Source: JBBQVS01 sp964657325
Lineage (GTDB): Bacteria; Chloroflexota; Ktedonobacteria; Ktedonobacterales; Ktedonobacteraceae
DNA: 64,000 bases
Assembly (NCBI GenBank): GCA_964657325.1
Contig: CAZZVE010000013.1
Coordinates: forward strand, 1 to 64,000
Direction of reading: 5' to 3'
Numbering within the stretch: position 1 is the first letter of the stretch; every line of letters begins with the position of its first letter. The notes beneath the pieces are model-generated. The model made no database searches, was not told where the DNA came from, and was given only the letters and a program-made list of their open reading frames with translations. The translations under genes and the position numbers were made by a program. Of the stretch, positions 1 through 7,456 are shown piece by piece.

Positions 1-50
1 GTTCACCTTTGTTTATAGATAGAGTGATAAGCGCATCCTAAAAGAGATGT

Positions 51-191
51 CTAACGACCAAAACGTCCTGCGAGAAATCGACATAAGCCCGCGAAGAGTA
101 GTGCTTTACTTCCCTCTCCCATAACCGCTGCAATAAAACCAATTGTTACTCCAATGGTCAGTCCTATGCGTCCTGCAGGATGACGTAGCAT
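51..191 (-). CDS. small glycine-rich membrane protein (hypothetical)
   Basis: A 46-codon frame beginning with ATG at 191 (MLRHPAGRIG) contains one hydrophobic, glycine-rich stretch (GLTIGVTIGFIAAVMGEG) and ends in a basic tail (CRFLAGRFGR). A TTG at 207-209 could extend it by six residues. The hydrophobic core followed by positive charge suggests a single membrane span with a cytosolic tail. It is transcribed away from the GH15 gene. No family is recognised. It is short, so coding status is inferred from composition alone. Confidence 0.45.
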   Translation of the reverse strand: MLRHPAGRIGLTIGVTIGFIAAVMGEGSKALLFAGLCRFLAGRFGR

Positions 192-538
192 CTTTTGAAA
201 TGTATTCAAACCCTTTTTCCTTTTTCACTAAATAACTTGTGACATTCTTACTCGGAATACGTTCTTAATCCATATAGTTGTTCTGCTACTAAGGTAACAC
301 AAAAACAACGTGTTTGCCTATGGAATGTTGCGCGATTTCCGATTGTTCTATGTGAGATGGGCATTTATGTAAAGCGGACATAACCTAAAAATATTAGTAC
401 TGATATCCTGTTACTATTCTGATTCCTATTCCGTTTATCTCTGTTATAAGACACCTTAAAGGTGTCTTAAGAATTTTCTAAGGTTTTTCAGCACGTTCTA
501 ATTTTTGTTTTCTTAGTTCTCACAGAGAGTGTTGTGTC
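192..538. other. divergent intergenic region
   Basis: AT-rich spacer between the small membrane ORF and the GH15 gene. Apart from the palindrome at 447-469, I see no coding frame or RNA gene. It should carry the promoters of both flanking genes, but no convincing -35/-10 pair stood out. Confidence 0.5.
447..469. promoter_or_regulatory. perfect 10-bp inverted repeat upstream of GH15 gene
   Basis: TAAGACACCT at 447-456 and its exact complement AGGTGTCTTA at 460-469 are separated by 3 nt. The repeat lies 70 nt before the GH15 start codon. Its location in a 5' region fits an operator better than a terminator, but the loop is short and a weak T-rich stretch follows, so a hairpin in the leader RNA is also possible. 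Confidence 0.4.
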
Positions 539-2530
539 ATGGTTGGGATGAACGACAACAATCGCACTTATCAGCCTATCAATTCTTACGGTGTCATTGG
601 CGATTGTCATTCAACGGTGCTTATTGCACCTGATGGCTCAGTAGACTGGGGATGTCTACCAGACTTCGATAGCCCTGCTATCTTTTGCCGTCTGTTAGAC
701 TCGGAGCGTGGAGGGTACTTTCAAATAGCCCCCACAGACAACACTATTCCAGGCTTTCAACGCTATTTGCGTGGAAGTAATGTCCTACAGACACGTTTTG
801 CTAGTACCTCTGGTGAGGTAGTGTTAACCGATTTCATGCCAGTGGAAACACTGAGTGCTTGGCCCTATCGCGGTATGAACAACAATACCTGGACGCGTGA
901 AGATGGCTCTTGCCATTGCCTCGTTCGTATTGTGGAGTGTACACATGGTGAGTTGCCTGTGACGATGACCTTACGTGTCAGCCCGAACTATGCAGCGTCG
1001 CCCAGTGAAGTGTCACTCGCTCCGGACAACATAGGGGCACTTATCTCTGATGGCAAACAGCATGTCGGTTTAGCAATCGTGGGTGCAAGTCTGTTACCTT
1101 CGTACTCAATGTATATAGCACAAGGCGCGGAGGAATGGCATCCATCAGTAGTTGCGCATGTTGTACTACACGAAGGGGAGCGACTCCTTTTCGCAGTAGG
1201 TATGGGTCGCAGTGCGCACGCTGCACGTCGGCTTGTAGAGCAAGAGTTGCAGCAGCGTAATTTTGACGCAGAACTTGCTCAAACGCTTCATTGCTGGCGC
1301 AAATGGCTTGCTAATTGTAGCTACCAGGGACCATACCTGGAAGGTGTACAGCGTAGCGCGCTCACGCTAAAGATGATGACATATGCGCCTACAGGCGCAA
1401 TTGTTGCTGCTCCTACCACGTCTTTACCGGAAGACATTGGTGGGGTACGTAACTGGGACTATCGTTTTACCTGGTTGCGTGATGCAACCTTTACATTGTA
1501 TGCACTCAATGTGCTCGGCTTTACGGAAGAGGCCAGGGCATTTACACACTGGTTACGTCGCCTCTCTTATGCGAACGGCGAAGACCTGCAAATCATGTAT
1601 GGTATTCGGGGTGAACGCGACCTGATGGAACAAGAGCTATCGCATTTAGATGGCTACTGTGGTTCACGTCCGGTACGTGTTGGCAATGGAGCGGCAGATC
1701 AGAAACAACTTGACGTATTCGGTGAGGTTCTGGACTGTATTCACATTTATCGTCGTCAAGGCGGTTTCGAGCGTTACGGTGAGACGCTTGAAGGCCCCTT
1801 ATGGTCAATGATGTGTACACTAGTTGAGCACGTCTGTGCCCACTGGCAAGAACCCGACAACGGCATCTGGGAGGTGCGTGGTGGCTTGCGTCACTTCGTC
1901 TACTCAAAGGTCATGTGTTGGGTTGCTCTTGATCGTGGTATTAAAGCGGCTGAACAGTTACATCTTGAGGCAGACCTATCACGCTGGCACATGGTGCGTG
2001 ATCAGATTCGGACCGATATCCTATCGCACGGGTATAACACCTCGCTTGGGGCATTTACGCAGTCGTATGATGATACAGCATTAGACGCCTCAAACCTGTT
2101 GCTACCTCTCGTTGGATTCATCGCACCAGACGACCCACGTATGCGTTCAACTGTAGACCGCATCATGGACAAGCTTACAAATAAACACGGCTTTGTTTAT
2201 CGGTACCACGCCGAGGATACCGATGATGGCTTGACTGGTGGCGAAGGCACATTCACAATTTGTACTCTGTGGTTAGTAGACAATCTGGCGATGCAGGGAC
2301 GCATTTCCGAGGCGCGTTCACTCTATGAACGTGTCTTGAGTTACTCTGGTCGTCTGGGTTTGTTCTCAGAAGAGATTGATCCACATGGTACGGGGTCGCT
2401 AGGAAATTATCCACAGGCGTTTACTCATATTGCACTCATCAATAGCGCGACTAACCTGCGGAAGGCTGAAATCCGCATGGCTGAGCATCATACGGACCCA
2501 GTTATGGCGGCAATCACCTATCAAAAATAG
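539..2530 (+). CDS. glycoside hydrolase family 15 protein (glucoamylase/trehalase-like)
   Basis: This 663-residue cytosolic protein has the layout of bacterial GH15 enzymes. The N-terminal beta-sandwich begins with the family signature YGVIGDCHSTVLIAPDGSVDW. The (alpha/alpha)6 catalytic barrel follows from about residue 250, with GGVRNWDYRFTWLRDA and, near the C-terminus, FSEEIDPHGTGSLGNYPQAF, which holds a likely catalytic Glu. GH15 enzymes hydrolyse alpha-glucosides from the non-reducing end by inversion. Relatives of this subgroup act on trehalose, isomaltose or maltodextrins, and the substrate cannot be chosen from sequence. No signal peptide is seen. ATG 539 is taken as start; ATG 548 is an alternative. 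The gene is monocistronic and closed by the hairpin at 2557-2597. Confidence 0.9.
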   Translation: MVGMNDNNRTYQPINSYGVIGDCHSTVLIAPDGSVDWGCLPDFDSPAIFCRLLDSERGGYFQIAPTDNTIPGFQRYLRGSNVLQTRFASTSGEVVLTDFMPVETLSAWPYRGMNNNTWTREDGSCHCLVRIVECTHGELPVTMTLRVSPNYAASPSEVSLAPDNIGALISDGKQHVGLAIVGASLLPSYSMYIAQGAEEWHPSVVAHVVLHEGERLLFAVGMGRSAHAARRLVEQELQQRNFDAELAQTLHCWRKWLANCSYQGPYLEGVQRSALTLKMMTYAPTGAIVAAPTTSLPEDIGGVRNWDYRFTWLRDATFTLYALNVLGFTEEARAFTHWLRRLSYANGEDLQIMYGIRGERDLMEQELSHLDGYCGSRPVRVGNGAADQKQLDVFGEVLDCIHIYRRQGGFERYGETLEGPLWSMMCTLVEHVCAHWQEPDNGIWEVRGGLRHFVYSKVMCWVALDRGIKAAEQLHLEADLSRWHMVRDQIRTDILSHGYNTSLGAFTQSYDDTALDASNLLLPLVGFIAPDDPRMRSTVDRIMDKLTNKHGFVYRYHAEDTDDGLTGGEGTFTICTLWLVDNLAMQGRISEARSLYERVLSYSGRLGLFSEEIDPHGTGSLGNYPQAFTHIALINSATNLRKAEIRMAEHHTDPVMAAITYQK

Positions 2531-2556
2531 GCAGTTTATATAACACTCGTGAGAAC

Positions 2557-2604
2557 AGCAAGTGTCCCGCCTCTAAAAAAGAGGCGGGACACTTGCTGCT
2601 TTTA
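2557..2604 (+). terminator. Rho-independent terminator after GH15 gene
   Basis: Perfect 18-bp GC-rich stem (2557-2574 with 2580-2597) around an A5 loop, followed by GCTTTT. It lies 26 nt after the GH15 stop. It also shows that the upstream GTG at 2549 is not the start of the next gene. Confidence 0.9.
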
Positions 2605-2659
2605 CTTTATAAATATGAGATACTATAGAGAAAACAGGTTAATAAAGGAAGAATACGCT

Positions 2660-3856
2660 GTGTCTGTCAATTACCCCAGTGCTAGCTTGAAACCATATAA
2701 AGAAGAGAGTCTTGTCGGTGGTCACGCATGGATTTTTTCGGGGGCACTCCAACAGCCTCCCCGTTGGATAGAAACAGGTGGCCTTGTCGATGTAAAGTCA
2801 TCTAAGGGACAATTTGTTGCGCGTGGTTACTACAATCCACAGACAGATATCGCGATCCGCATCTTGACCCGTAATTCAGAAGAGGCGATAGATGCCGAAT
2901 TTGTACGAGATCGTGTGCGTCGAGCGGTAGAACTACGTCGCGTCTTTCAGCCAGAGCAGACAAACGCTTATCGTCTCATTCACTCTGAGGGTGATGGACT
3001 GCCAGGGCTGGTTGTTGACCGTTTCGCAGACGTTCTTGTGATGCAGATACATACGGCTGGCATGGAGCGATTACGTCCACTGCTTATTGAGGCTCTGTTA
3101 CAAGAAACAGGTGCTAGAAGTATTCTATTACGCAACGATAGTATGTCACGGCGTCGAGAAGGCTTAGAAGTCGAAGAACCTGTAGCTGTAGCAGGCGAAG
3201 TCCCTGAACATATTCTCATACATGAGAACGCGGTACAGTTCCTTGTTGATCCCTGGCAAGGGCAAAAAACAGGTTTTTTTCTCGATCAGCGTGATAAACG
3301 CGAGTCTTTGCGCAAATATGCTCAAGGCAAGCACGTCCTAAACTGTTTTAGCTACACAGGTGGCTTTTCGCTCTACGCTGCACTCACGAGTAAAGACACG
3401 ACTGTTACAAGTGTTGATATTTCTAGTCCAGCAATAGAGGCATCGCGCAAAAATTTTGAGTTAAATAATCTCAACCCCGATGACTATGAATTTCGTACCG
3501 CTGATGTCTTTGCATACCTTGAAGAGGCGGTAGATCGTGGTGAACAGTTTGATGTTGTGGTACTTGACCCTCCTGCATTTGCTAAAACACAAAGCGCGCG
3601 CAATAATGCTCTCAAAGCGTACCGTCGCTTAAATACATTAGGCATGCAGGTGCTACGACCAGGAGGCATTCTGCTTACATGCTCATGCTCTGGTGTCATC
3701 GGTATGGATGATCTCCTGGGCGTGCTATCACAAAGCGGACAACGTTTTCAGCGTCCCGTGCAACTGCTTGAGACCTATACACATGGTGTCGATCATCCCA
3801 TCAATCTTGCTATGCCTGAGACAGCATATTTGAAAGCTGTGTTTTGTCGCGTATAA
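2660..3856 (+). CDS. rlmI: class I rRNA large subunit methyltransferase, RlmI/RlmK-like
   Basis: 398-residue SAM-dependent methyltransferase. The N-terminal 70 residues form a PUA domain (KPYKEESLVGGHAWIFSG). A central linker domain follows, then a Rossmann methyltransferase core with VLNCFSYTGGFSLYAA as SAM-binding motif I and VVLDPPAFAKT as catalytic motif IV. RlmI makes m5C1962 in 23S rRNA; the exact target here is inferred from the family. Start chosen at GTG 2660: AAGGAAG lies 8 nt upstream and the protein then begins MSVNYPSASLKPYK, as expected for the PUA domain. Longer in-frame starts (2549, 2615) would run into the preceding terminator or lack a ribosome site. The second methyltransferase follows after 22 nt. 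Confidence 0.9.
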   Translation: MSVNYPSASLKPYKEESLVGGHAWIFSGALQQPPRWIETGGLVDVKSSKGQFVARGYYNPQTDIAIRILTRNSEEAIDAEFVRDRVRRAVELRRVFQPEQTNAYRLIHSEGDGLPGLVVDRFADVLVMQIHTAGMERLRPLLIEALLQETGARSILLRNDSMSRRREGLEVEEPVAVAGEVPEHILIHENAVQFLVDPWQGQKTGFFLDQRDKRESLRKYAQGKHVLNCFSYTGGFSLYAALTSKDTTVTSVDISSPAIEASRKNFELNNLNPDDYEFRTADVFAYLEEAVDRGEQFDVVVLDPPAFAKTQSARNNALKAYRRLNTLGMQVLRPGGILLTCSCSGVIGMDDLLGVLSQSGQRFQRPVQLLETYTHGVDHPINLAMPETAYLKAVFCRV

Positions 3857-3878
3857 GAAAATACAGGGAGTCAATGTT

Positions 3879-4706
3879 ATGCAGAGTGCTATCGAACGTT
3901 GGCATGAGATACTCGACGCGCGTGCAGAACAAATGGACGCCGCATATGCGCGCTTAGGACGTACAAGTGCGGACTTCTGGGAGCGTCGAGCTAAAAACTA
4001 TCATCGCTCAACGAAGGAAACCGTGATTAGCGACCCTCTCTATCTCAAGCTTCGTCAGGAAGTGACGCGAGACACAACTGTGCTTGATGTTGGTGCAGGA
4101 ACAGGGCGTTTCGCGCTTGCACTGGCTCCATACGCTCAACACGTTACGGCTGTGGAGCCGAATGTTACTATGTTGAATTACCTTAAGCGTGATGCAATCG
4201 GAGAAGAATTGCCAAATATATCTTTACTCTATACAAGTTGGCAAGATGCTCCACCTGATTTGAGTGCGGATATTGTAGTATGTAGTCATGTTTTGTACCC
4301 TATCTGGGATATAGATACGTTCATCACAAAGTTGCGTACTGCAACGCGCCGAGCCTGTTATATATACATGCGCGCAGTTCACTTTGACACAACCACCAGT
4401 TCGTTGTGGAAACACTTTCATGGTGATGAACGGCGACCTGCTCCAGGCTATATTCATGCGCTGGATGTCCTTTTTGAGATGGGTGTCTATGCTGATGTTG
4501 AGATCGTGCGTATGCCAGGAGTCTTACGCTATGCCTCGCTCGATGTTGCAACAGAAGAATTGCTAGAGCAGCTTATTCTGCCTGATGATGAGCGAACAAG
4601 AGATGAGTTGCGACGACTACTAGAGGCATGGCTCATAGAGCATGATGGAACTTTCATACCACCTGTTGATACGCAAACAAGTGCTATTATGCGTATACAT
4701 CCCTAA
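3879..4706 (+). CDS. class I SAM-dependent methyltransferase
   Basis: 275 residues. A helical N-terminus of about 60 residues precedes a Rossmann methyltransferase fold with motif I VLDVGAGTGRFALALAP, an acidic ribose-binding residue in VTAVEPN, and ADIVVCSHVLYP at motif IV. The C-terminal quarter is variable. The substrate is unknown; the fold is the Methyltransf_11/25 type used on small molecules. GGGAG precedes ATG 3879, which is 22 nt after the rlmI stop, so the two genes are probably cotranscribed. There is no sign that it acts on RNA beyond that neighbourhood. Confidence 0.85.
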   Translation: MQSAIERWHEILDARAEQMDAAYARLGRTSADFWERRAKNYHRSTKETVISDPLYLKLRQEVTRDTTVLDVGAGTGRFALALAPYAQHVTAVEPNVTMLNYLKRDAIGEELPNISLLYTSWQDAPPDLSADIVVCSHVLYPIWDIDTFITKLRTATRRACYIYMRAVHFDTTTSSLWKHFHGDERRPAPGYIHALDVLFEMGVYADVEIVRMPGVLRYASLDVATEELLEQLILPDDERTRDELRRLLEAWLIEHDGTFIPPVDTQTSAIMRIHP

Positions 4707-4734
4707 CAAAACGTACTGCTGTGAGTACATCTGT

Positions 4735-4862
4735 TGTAGAGGTCTAATTCTATTACACCCTTGTGAGCAATTAGCAATATTGGAAGAACGTATGAAACAT
4801 TTCACCGATTCCTTCCACAATGTTGACTGCCGACGAGGCTGTAATAGAATTAGACCCCTACA
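4735..4862. repeat. MITE-like long inverted repeat
   Basis: The ends are 23-nt inverted copies (GTCTAATTCTATTACA core at 4735-4757 and 4840-4862, one mismatch). The intervening 81 nt also fold back imperfectly (GCAATATTGGAAGAA with TTCCTTCCACAATGTTG), so the whole 128 bp is one decayed palindrome. It fills the space between two convergent genes. There is no open frame and no T-run. Terminal repeats of this size suggest a non-autonomous transposable element. A bidirectional transcription stop is a possible secondary role. Confidence 0.65.
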
Positions 4863-4872
4863 GATTCCATAC

Positions 4873-5307
4873 CTAGACGATTGCCTTGTCCAGGCTTTTG
4901 AAGAAGGAGCCAAGCGATCCCTTTGTGAAGCTCTCGCCGATAGGGTTGTTTGCGATTGCGATAGGGCCACTCAAATCTGCATTTGCGTCGTACTTGAGTA
5001 CAGAACCGTCAGCCTCATCAAGAATGTTAATGTTGCTGAGTGCATTGATCGAGCCACCTGTTCCCTGACGCTGCACTTGTAACGTGAGATTGTTCGGTGC
5101 CTGTCTCTGTGCGATGTTAATAACTACGTTATATGGTCCTTTTAGACCTGGAAGGGGCGTAGAGATGCTGGCCTTGATGCTGTTGGGATCAATGTATTCA
5201 ACGTTCTGGCAACCTGGAATACATTCTTTCAAGACCGCAGGGTTAAGAATAGCATTGTAGACTTGTGAGCTTGAAGCTTTGAATTTGTGTGAGCCATTGA
5301 GTTTCAT
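4873..5307 (-). CDS. CoxG-like SRPBCC family protein
   Basis: 144 residues of a START/SRPBCC fold matching the CO dehydrogenase subunit G family. It begins MKLNGSHKF and has VYNAILNPAVLKECIPGC, the CoxG hallmark of a Pro-Gly-Cys turn, followed by the beta-strands of a helix-grip fold. In carboxydotrophs CoxG recruits the Mo-Cu CO dehydrogenase to the membrane, but many genomes carry solitary homologues of unknown role. No coxMSL genes are here, so function cannot be assigned. It lacks the long C-terminal membrane-anchor tail of classical CoxG. AAGGA precedes ATG 5307. Confidence 0.8.
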   Translation of the reverse strand: MKLNGSHKFKASSSQVYNAILNPAVLKECIPGCQNVEYIDPNSIKASISTPLPGLKGPYNVVINIAQRQAPNNLTLQVQRQGTGGSINALSNINILDEADGSVLKYDANADLSGPIAIANNPIGESFTKGSLGSFFKSLDKAIV

Positions 5308-5650
5308 ATCTGAAAATCCTTCCTTGCCACATGAAAATAGAGTGACGTTTCTTCACGTCCTTGAGAGCAAGATATATGTCTATGTCAATCAACGAATGTG
5401 TTGATTAGGTGCTTATTGTAGCGTTCCTAAACCCCGCTTGCAATACTACCCGTACTATTTACCCAATAGTCCTTTTGCGCGTAGCATGCATTTTCTGCTC
5501 GCATGATTTTACCTAAAGTACCCAAATGTGCTATCTACGCGCATAGCGTACGAAAGATATGTTATACTGCCTCTGTTTATTTCACCTTGTGTCTTTATGT
5601 GCTGGTATGACAGAAAAGATAGTGTCTAAATAGGGAGAGCAAGAGTATTT
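5308..5650. other. divergent intergenic region
   Basis: This spacer separates the CoxG-like gene from the repeat-bearing ORF and must hold both promoters. A TATACT at 5563-5568 could be a -10 element for the rightward gene, without a clear -35. TGCGCGTAG near 5475 recurs inverted near 5534-5543. No coding frame is supported. Confidence 0.4.
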
Positions 5651-6778
5651 ATGGCATTGCACGAAGAGCATGATCCTCACGCGAAACAGTATTGGCACAC
5701 GCGGTTTGCACGTGAGCGACAAAGTATTTCGGAGTCAGTTGAGGAAACCCTTGCCGACCCATCATCGCAAGAGCAATGGTCAGATGATGAGCAACAATAT
5801 GTGACAGTAGATCGAGCACTCTCAAGTACAGAACTTGTTCCTCCTCGCCTGAGTTTACAGTCAAAAGTACAACCTTCTGTTCGTCCAGCAAGCTTTGTAC
5901 AATCTGTCACGGCTGAGATTGCAGCACAACAGGAAGGAACAAAGGAGAGAGAAGAGTATCAAAAACCGCAAAGTACAAATCTATTAACTCGACTCGCACA
6001 ACGATTTACCTCATCATTTGCGGCTATTGTGCAACCTTCTGAAGAGCCTATTTGGATGCCTACACGACGCGGGCAAGATGAGTCTTTTCCACAAGAAAGA
6101 CATCTCGCTCCTCTTCCTTCTTCATATGCTGTAGCACCGATTGAAAGTGTGCAGATGCCTACAGTAGTTGAAGCAATTCCAGCAACACCCTCCCAGCCAG
6201 CATCTCCTCCAATAAAGAGTAATCAGCGATTAGCGGGACGCACTACAAAGGTGCACCTACAAACTACGCCAACCTCTAAGACGACACCATATCTTAGAGA
6301 AAAGGTGCACCTACAAACTACGCCAACCTCTAAGACGACGCCATATCCTAGAGAAGATGATATCTATAGTTGGAGCAGGGAGACGAATGAACCTCTACGG
6401 GAACCACTCACTGTCAATGTTCGCTTTCGTGAAAAGGTACAAGACGTTCCTTCTACTGAGCAGTCAACTGAAATAGTATTTGGTAAAGAGATACAAGTTC
6501 AGCATGAGACAAATGCGATGCGTTCTCCTAGTGCTGCTTATACGTCATTCTTTGGTACTGGTACATTTGAGAAAGAACAGAGTGAGCTTATGGTGAGAAA
6601 CACGCATACTGTTGCAACGAGTGTTGTACACATTACTCTGACTTCCAACCCTGGTCCAACGCTTGTACAATATATATCGCTTCATCCATCTCTAGGTTTT
6701 ACGCTTCACCTGACTGCGCCTGTTACTATGAAGACAACGTTTAACTATGTGTTGCTTGTAGACACTTCAATATCATAA
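5651..6778 (+). CDS. hypothetical protein with internal 18-residue tandem repeat
   Basis: 375 residues, hydrophilic and poor in structure for the first 270, rich in Ser, Thr, Pro, Gln and Glu. Residues about 200-235 are two near-identical 18-residue units (KVHLQTTPTSKTTPY plus LRE/PRE). The last 70 residues are different: ordered and hydrophobic (SVVHITLTSNPGPTLVQYISL, then LHPSLGFTLHLTAP). They resemble a small beta-rich C-terminal domain. No family is recognised and no signal peptide is visible. The stop overlaps the stop of the opposite HD gene by 6 nt. Confidence 0.75.
   Translation: MALHEEHDPHAKQYWHTRFARERQSISESVEETLADPSSQEQWSDDEQQYVTVDRALSSTELVPPRLSLQSKVQPSVRPASFVQSVTAEIAAQQEGTKEREEYQKPQSTNLLTRLAQRFTSSFAAIVQPSEEPIWMPTRRGQDESFPQERHLAPLPSSYAVAPIESVQMPTVVEAIPATPSQPASPPIKSNQRLAGRTTKVHLQTTPTSKTTPYLREKVHLQTTPTSKTTPYPREDDIYSWSRETNEPLREPLTVNVRFREKVQDVPSTEQSTEIVFGKEIQVQHETNAMRSPSAAYTSFFGTGTFEKEQSELMVRNTHTVATSVVHITLTSNPGPTLVQYISLHPSLGFTLHLTAPVTMKTTFNYVLLVDTSIS
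6247..6354 (+). repeat. 54-nt tandem duplication inside a coding region
   Basis: Units 6247-6300 and 6301-6354 differ at only two positions, one of which changes Leu to Pro. The unit length is a multiple of three, so the reading frame is kept. The high identity points to a recent duplication. Confidence 0.9.
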
Positions 6779-7456
6779 GGTGCCTTCAATTTCTTGCTGT
6801 AAGCGGCTAAAGAAATTTGCCATGTAGTCATAGCGTTCTAGTGCCAGGACACGACCTGTTCCAGTCGTCATGCGGTCAGGAAGGTTGCCAAAAAGCAGGC
6901 GAAACTCAATGCTTGGCGAATAGTCAGGACTTCGGCGTAATGTACGTACTGTCAGCGGGTCAATCGGCTCAACAGTATCAGGCGGTAGTTCTGAATATAT
7001 CTTCTGATGATAGAGACCTGTAATACAGTAGAGACGACCAATACCAATAGCACCAAGACAATCAATTTTGTCAGCATCATAGAGAATGCGTCCCTCTAAC
7101 GTAGAAGGTAGAATGCCACCAGTCATGCGGTGTTCACGAATGGCTTGTTGGACTACTGGAATACTCTGCGGTGGAAACTGTGTGTTCGTGAGCAGGTCTG
7201 CTGCCATCTCGGCCCCAATCATGGCATGATCACCACCGTGCCGACGTTCACGTTCCTGTCCAATATCGTGCAAAGCAACCGCCGCCCAAATAATGGGAAG
7301 CTCACCGCCTTCGCGCTCTTGTAACGTATCTGCCAGTGCCATAACACGCACAATATGATCATAATCATGTGAGGCATCACCTGCATCTTCGTGTTGCATC
7401 GTCTCTTTGGCGAGAGCAAGGAGCCAGGAACGTAGAAGAGGTAGCTCATTCACCAT
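6773..7456 (-). CDS. HD-domain phosphohydrolase
   Basis: About 227 residues with the metal-dependent HD motifs in order: H in SHDYDHIVRVMALA, the HD pair in AALHDIGQERE, a further His in GGDHAMIGAE and the late Asp in RILYDADKID. These match the YedJ-like small HD phosphohydrolases, which hydrolyse phosphomonoesters or nucleotides; the substrate is unknown. ATG 7456 is favoured over the in-frame GTG at 7465. Either start overlaps the 3' end of the sensor kinase gene, so translation is probably coupled to the kinase. Confidence 0.85.
   Translation of the reverse strand: MVNELPLLRSWLLALAKETMQHEDAGDASHDYDHIVRVMALADTLQEREGGELPIIWAAVALHDIGQERERRHGGDHAMIGAEMAADLLTNTQFPPQSIPVVQQAIREHRMTGGILPSTLEGRILYDADKIDCLGAIGIGRLYCITGLYHQKIYSELPPDTVEPIDPLTVRTLRRSPDYSPSIEFRLLFGNLPDRMTTGTGRVLALERYDYMANFFSRLQQEIEGTL

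Noticed and set aside
2549..2659. N-terminal extension of the RlmI-like gene from GTG 2549
   Set aside because: It would run through the GH15 terminator hairpin, and the added residues have no family similarity; GTG 2660 has a proper ribosome site.
4642..5082. 146-codon rightward frame across the MITE-like element and the CoxG gene
   Set aside because: It is antisense to a recognised gene, Cys/Ile-rich and contains the palindrome arms.
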